Origin: Tardiphaga sp.
GTDB lineage: Bacteria > Pseudomonadota > Alphaproteobacteria > Rhizobiales > Xanthobacteraceae
Direction of reading: 5' to 3'
Assembly (NCBI GenBank): GCA_028290325.1
Contig: JAQGJY010000143.1
Coordinates: 1 to 19,552 of the forward strand
Length of the DNA stretch: 19,552 nt
The notes beneath the pieces are model-generated. The model did no database searches. It saw only the letters and a list, made by a program, of their open reading frames with translations, and had not been told where the DNA came from. A program made the translations under genes and the position numbers. Shown here in pieces: positions 16,901 through 19,552 of the stretch. Every line of letters begins with the position of its first letter. The stretch's first letter is position 1.

Positions 16901-17471
16901 TCGCAATGCCGAGCAGGCCCATCTCGATAATCTCGTGAATCGACGAGGGATAGAGATAGGGCATCAACGCCGCCATGAACGCGTGGTCGGACTGATGCGG
17001 CACGGTGGAGGATTTTGCGCCGTGATCGTCGCCGGCGAGGCAGAGCACGCCGCCGAACTTGGCAGAGCCCGCGGCATTGGCATGGCGAAAGACATCGCCG
17101 CAGCGGTCGACGCCGGGGCCCTTGCCGTACCAGATGCTGACCACGCCGTCATGCCGCGCGCCCGGCGAGAGATTGAGTTGCTGGGTGCCCCAGATCGCGG
17201 TCGCCGCCAGATCCTCGTTCACCCCGGGCTGGAATTTGACGTTGTATTGATCGAGATGGGCCCGCGCGGCCATCAATTGCTGGTCGTAGCCGCCGAGCGG
17301 CGAACCGCGATAGCCGCTCACGAAGCCGGCGGTGTTCAATCCCGCCGCGCGATCCCGTCGGATCTGCGCCATCGGCAGTCGCACCAGCGCCTGAATGCCC
17401 GTCATGAAGACGTGGCCGGAACCCTGCGTGTACTTTTGATCGAGACTGATCGGACCTTGATTGATACCCAT
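13983..17471 (-). CDS. Fused indolepyruvate-type ferredoxin oxidoreductase
   Basis: This 1162-residue cytoplasmic 2-oxoacid oxidoreductase fuses the subunits found separately in archaeal IorAB. It converts an arylpyruvate or related 2-oxoacid plus CoA to acyl-CoA and CO2, reducing ferredoxin. The N-terminal pyrimidine-type domain includes GYRGSPLGG at 53-61 and the THDP pyrophosphate site GDGTYFHSG...NDATAMTGG at 502-539. Iron-sulfur ligands are C639, C642, C645, C651 and C672, C678, C683. A gamma domain (about 720-900) starts with GGVGGTGVLTIG. The start is the ATG at 17471 with GAGGG six bases upstream, which gives the family start MGINQGPISLDQKY. A longer frame to 17606 adds non-conserved Arg-rich residues. 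It is first in the downstream catabolic gene run and ends 162 bases before the thiolase. Confidence 0.93.
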   Translation of the reverse strand: MGINQGPISLDQKYTQGSGHVFMTGIQALVRLPMAQIRRDRAAGLNTAGFVSGYRGSPLGGYDQQLMAARAHLDQYNVKFQPGVNEDLAATAIWGTQQLNLSPGARHDGVVSIWYGKGPGVDRCGDVFRHANAAGSAKFGGVLCLAGDDHGAKSSTVPHQSDHAFMAALMPYLYPSSIHEIIEMGLLGIAMSRYSGCWVGMKVITETVETTAEINLADELKEFVIPTDFEMPPDGLNLRWPDDRYDQDRRLQDYKGFAAIAFARANKVNRVTMDSPNARFGIMASGKSYEDVRQALRELGITEEVAAKIGLRLYKVGMPWPLEPEGVRQFAVGLEEIFIVEERREIVENQVKQELFNWRDDVRPRIIGKMDDHDKRFLPFATELSVAMVATTLTERLLRLDLNPEVADMLRAKADWFNGRQATQMQAVAPITRTPYFCSGCPHNTSTKVPEGSRALAGIGCHFMSLWMDRSTETFTHMGGEGVPWIGIAPFTDEKHIFANLGDGTYFHSGTLAIRQSVASGANITYKILYNDATAMTGGQHVDGELSPQQVTFQLHSEGIRDIYLVSETPDAYPSSDIAPGTKVAHRDALDAVMRECREIKGASAIVFVQTCAAEKRRRRKRGTLEDPQRRVIINPAVCEGCGDCSVQSNCISVEPLETEMGRKRAINQSSCNKDYSCLKGFCPSFVTIDGGQLKRKAPIVIGDIGVLPEPASRPSLDRPYNVAVGGVGGTGVLTIGALLGMAAHIEGKASMILDMSGLAQKGGAVLSHVRLAQTPGEVTCSRIVTGTADLLLAADEVVAIAKETISLCEAGRTHGVINTHLIPIADFILNRDFDFQRKRVNNVLEAALRKESTFLDFTKAAEGLLGDSIATNMMMMGYAYQQGLLPVASESIEQAIELNAVSVKMNKLAFQLGRLAAADPQRLAAMLKGADETVAPKTLDQMSLDEVIAHRSAHLTAYQNNKLAKRYKAMVEQVRMAATAGGYGDALPRAVAISYAKLLAYKDEYEVARLYTDGRFEKQLREQFEGDFKFNFNLAPPMLPGTDAMGRPRKRQFGPWMLPAFRVLAKLRALRGTPFDMFGHSADRKLERDLIAGYEKDVATVLSLLSVETHDIALELLALPDSIRGFGPVKEASVEKAKARYAQLALDLVNPPPAPRQLAAE

Positions 17472-17708
17472 TGCGCCCTCACCAGACTTGTGGCCGCGCC
17501 CTCCGCTGATCCGGGTGCGCGGACTCGTTAGAATCAGTCTAGGCTGGTTTTCCGACGCGGTGAAACGGCAATTTCCGCAACGGTGCCGCGCGAACGAAGA
17601 ACGCAAGTTCGTGTCCGGAGCCGGCCGATTGCGATATCGCTTGTGTCGCGGCGGGCCGGCCCGGCGACGGAAAAGTGCTCGCGTGCGTGACCCGGCCGCT
17701 CCGCAACG
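17472..17708. other. Intergenic region between response regulator and ferredoxin oxidoreductase genes
   Basis: This 237-base gap lies between two minus-strand genes. It probably holds the promoter of the oxidoreductase gene; a TAGACT near 17540 on the minus strand could be a -10, but no convincing -35 is visible. A self-complementary stretch, GTCGCGGCGGGCCGGCCCGGCGAC at 17645-17668, includes the perfect palindrome CGGGCCGGCCCG (17652-17663). It may form a hairpin after the response regulator gene, but no T-tract follows it. I see no coding frame. Confidence 0.45.
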
Positions 17709-18077
17709 TCAGGTCTTGGGGAAAAGCTCGCCGATGATCCGCACCAGATCGGCCTCACGGAACGGTTTTCGTAGATACGACCGATAACCGCGAGCGCGCT
17801 CGCGCAACGCCTCTTCGAGCAATGAGGTCATCACGATGATCGGAATGTCCTGCAGTTTCGGATCGTCCTGCATCGCGGCGATCAGCCCGGCCCCGTCGAG
17901 AAACGGCATCATGAAATCGGTGATGACCAGATCAGGCTTTTGGCGCGTCAAGATATCGAGGGCCTCTCGTCCGTTGCTCGCCGTGAGCACATTGAAGGCA
18001 AGCTCGCTCAGCACGACTTCAAGCCAGTCGGCGATGGCCCATTCGTCTTCGACGATGAGGACGGTCGGCACGCTCAC
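17709..18077 (-). CDS. Single-domain response regulator
   Basis: This 122-residue CheY-like receiver has the full set of active residues: acidic pair E10/D11, phosphoacceptor D54 in VITDFMMP, T84 in IVMTS and K104 in LRKPF. It has no output domain, so it must act through protein contacts, like CheY or Spo0F. The start is a GTG at 18075-18077 overlapping the KaiC-like stop as GTGA, a 4-base overlap that implies translational coupling. The KaiC-like ATPase is therefore its most likely functional partner. A relay to an unlinked kinase, such as the orphan PAS kinase in this window, is only a possibility. Confidence 0.94.
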   Translation of the reverse strand: MSVPTVLIVEDEWAIADWLEVVLSELAFNVLTASNGREALDILTRQKPDLVITDFMMPFLDGAGLIAAMQDDPKLQDIPIIVMTSLLEEALRERARGYRSYLRKPFREADLVRIIGELFPKT

Positions 18078-19552
18078 GGCCCGGTCAATTGCCGCTGACC
18101 CGACAGCGACGACGGCGGAGACTGGTTCGAAATGTCCCGCAAAATCTGCTCCGCCCGCACCGAATCATCGTCAACCACAATGCCGCCATCGACGATCTCG
18201 AACCGGCGCATATGCATATCAGCCCGGCGATCACGTGATTTGAGAATGGTCATCAGCCGATGATTTTCCGAACGGAGAGCTGCCAGTTGCAGCGCGATGA
18301 TGTTTTCCGCCACTGCCGACAGTCCCGTTTGATTGATGCCTGCAAGCGGTTGACCCGGCGTCATGCCCGCATGATCGGTTTCGACCGTCACCAGCGTTGC
18401 AACGCCGAGCGCCCGCAGCTCGTTGCACATCGCCAGCAAAAAAGAACCGATCCGCGCCTTCTCGTCGGTCAGCTTGGAGAAACCTTCGATGCCGTCAATC
18501 ACCAGTCGCTTGATGCCGCGGTCACGAATCGCGCCGAGCAATTCGGTCGCCACTTCGTCGAGGATCGCTTCGGTCTGCGGCCGCCACATCAGATTGATCG
18601 TATCGGCACGCGACGACATCGACAGCTTCAGCGCCTCGGCCTTGACCTTGAGCGCCATCGGATTCTCGTGGAAGCCGAACAGCATCGCTGGCTGGTCTGG
18701 CGCGCCACCGCACAAAAACTGAAGGCCGGCCGTCGTCTTGCCGCTGCCGGACGGGCCAAGCACGACCGTCACCGAATGGGTATCGACGCCGCCGCCAAGC
18801 ATCCGGTCGATGCCCGGAATGCCCGTGGTCACTTCCGGTCCATCGGCCGAATCCCACACGCTCGGTGTTTCCAACAGCGCTTCGATACGGGGGTAGACCG
18901 TGTGCCCGGCGCTTGAAATGCGATAAGCGTGGCGGCCACCCATGAACCAGCTGCCACGCAGTTTGTGCACCTTCAAATCTCGCTCGGAGCGGCGGCCATG
19001 CTCGGAGCATTGCAGCTCGATCACGCCATCGACCATCGTATGCTCGGGTGAGAATTCCGGTCCGTTGAGCGCGCTGGTGAGAAGGAACATCGTGCAATTC
19101 GAAAACGCGGCCTGGGTTTGCAATTCGTGGATGAACTTTTTCAACTCGAGGCTGGACTTGGCTTTGTCATGCAAGGTCATCAGCCCATCGAGCACCAGGA
19201 TGCGGGCCTGTCGGGCGCGGACTTCGCGGCGGACGCCGTCGAGCAAGCCTGGAAGGCCATCGTCTTCCAGCATCTTGAACGCACCGACATAGGACATGCG
19301 ATCCGGCACCGCCGCTTCGTCGAAAAAGTCCATGCTTCGCATGTGACCCATCATGCGCGCATGACTTTCCGCCAACAGCGTCACATACAGCGCGTTGCGG
19401 CCGCGCGCCGCCTGCGAGAAACATATCTGGTTGCCAAGGATCGTCTTGCCGGCGCCGGGCGCGCCCTGAATGATGTAGATGCCGCCCTCGAAGACGCCCC
19501 CGCCGAGAATCGTATCAAGCCCGATCACGCCAGTCGAAACACGATCAATGTC
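18074..19552 (-). CDS. Two-domain KaiC-like ATPase (5' truncated at window edge)
   Basis: The frame is open to the right edge, with visible residues starting DIDRVSTGVIGLDTILGGG, a typical KaiC domain start. The true start is therefore outside the window; a GTG at 19526-19528 lies within the conserved motif and is not the start. At least 492 residues are visible. In numbering from the edge, domain 1 has Walker A GAPGAGKT (30-37) and Walker B LVLD ending at D122. Domain 2 begins near TTGIPGIDRMLGGG, with Walker A GPSGSGKT (266-273) and Walker B LVID ending at D353. Each catalytic glutamate site has one Glu (E62, E296) where clock KaiC has a pair. The phosphosite region has Ser412 but Ala413 where KaiC has Thr. 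It is a RecA-fold NTPase likely acting in signalling with the overlapping response regulator. No kaiA or kaiB is near. Confidence 0.92.
   Translation of the reverse strand, partial: DIDRVSTGVIGLDTILGGGVFEGGIYIIQGAPGAGKTILGNQICFSQAARGRNALYVTLLAESHARMMGHMRSMDFFDEAAVPDRMSYVGAFKMLEDDGLPGLLDGVRREVRARQARILVLDGLMTLHDKAKSSLELKKFIHELQTQAAFSNCTMFLLTSALNGPEFSPEHTMVDGVIELQCSEHGRRSERDLKVHKLRGSWFMGGRHAYRISSAGHTVYPRIEALLETPSVWDSADGPEVTTGIPGIDRMLGGGVDTHSVTVVLGPSGSGKTTAGLQFLCGGAPDQPAMLFGFHENPMALKVKAEALKLSMSSRADTINLMWRPQTEAILDEVATELLGAIRDRGIKRLVIDGIEGFSKLTDEKARIGSFLLAMCNELRALGVATLVTVETDHAGMTPGQPLAGINQTGLSAVAENIIALQLAALRSENHRLMTILKSRDRRADMHMRRFEIVDGGIVVDDDSVRAEQILRDISNQSPPSSLSGQRQLTGP

Noticed and set aside
17472..17606. 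N-terminal extension of the ferredoxin oxidoreductase to 17606.
   Set aside because: The extra 45 residues show no family similarity, and a good ribosome site precedes the ATG at 17471.
19526..19528. GTG as start of the KaiC-like gene.
   Set aside because: The frame remains open to the edge and encodes DIDRVSTG, which belongs to the conserved KaiC domain start.
1..19552. CRISPR arrays, tRNA or rRNA genes, transposases and phage genes.
   Set aside because: No regularly spaced repeats, tRNA-like cloverleaf or mobile-element proteins were recognised on reading both strands.

Overview
The window is GC-rich DNA with strongly GC-biased third codon positions and long spurious antisense frames. The gene set (CreA, a SRAP protein, a quinohemoprotein alcohol dehydrogenase, a fused indolepyruvate ferredoxin oxidoreductase, a KaiC-like ATPase, a GrlR-like small protein) fits an alphaproteobacterium of the Bradyrhizobium/Rhodopseudomonas/Afipia type. 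This assignment is an inference from gene content and composition. I see no phage, transposon, CRISPR, tRNA or rRNA.

Left part (1-3479): the 3' end of an unidentified plus-strand gene converges on a CreA-family periplasmic protein on the minus strand. A divergent 189-bp gap separates creA from three plus-strand genes: an exported L,D-transpeptidase with a degenerate second domain, a SRAP (YedK/HMCES-type) abasic-site protein, and a GrlR-like small protein. Everything to the right is on the minus strand.

Middle part (3488-8590): a membrane-bound PAS-PAS histidine kinase with no regulator gene beside it lies downstream of an exported PQQ-dependent alcohol dehydrogenase with a C-terminal cytochrome c domain. 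The dehydrogenase has a strong terminator and the clearest promoter in the window, a -35/-10 pair with a palindrome over the -10 and three direct repeats just upstream of the -35.

Right part (8596-17471), in order of transcription: fused 2-oxoacid (indolepyruvate-type) ferredoxin oxidoreductase, SCP-x/Ltp-like thiolase, DUF35 zinc-ribbon protein, MaoC hydratase, HSD17B4-like SDR, DHDPS-superfamily lyase, NUDT19-like Nudix hydrolase. Short or overlapping junctions, broken by two hairpin-bearing gaps, suggest one catabolic locus. The set resembles the animal peroxisomal branched-chain/sterol beta-oxidation enzymes (SCP-x thiolase, multifunctional enzyme type 2, NUDT19). The ferredoxin oxidoreductase could make the acyl-CoA from a 2-oxoacid. 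The substrate is unknown.

Right end (17709-19552): a two-domain KaiC-like ATPase, cut by the window edge, overlaps a single-domain response regulator by 4 nt. This looks like a compact signalling pair upstream of the catabolic locus. No kaiB or kaiA is visible.
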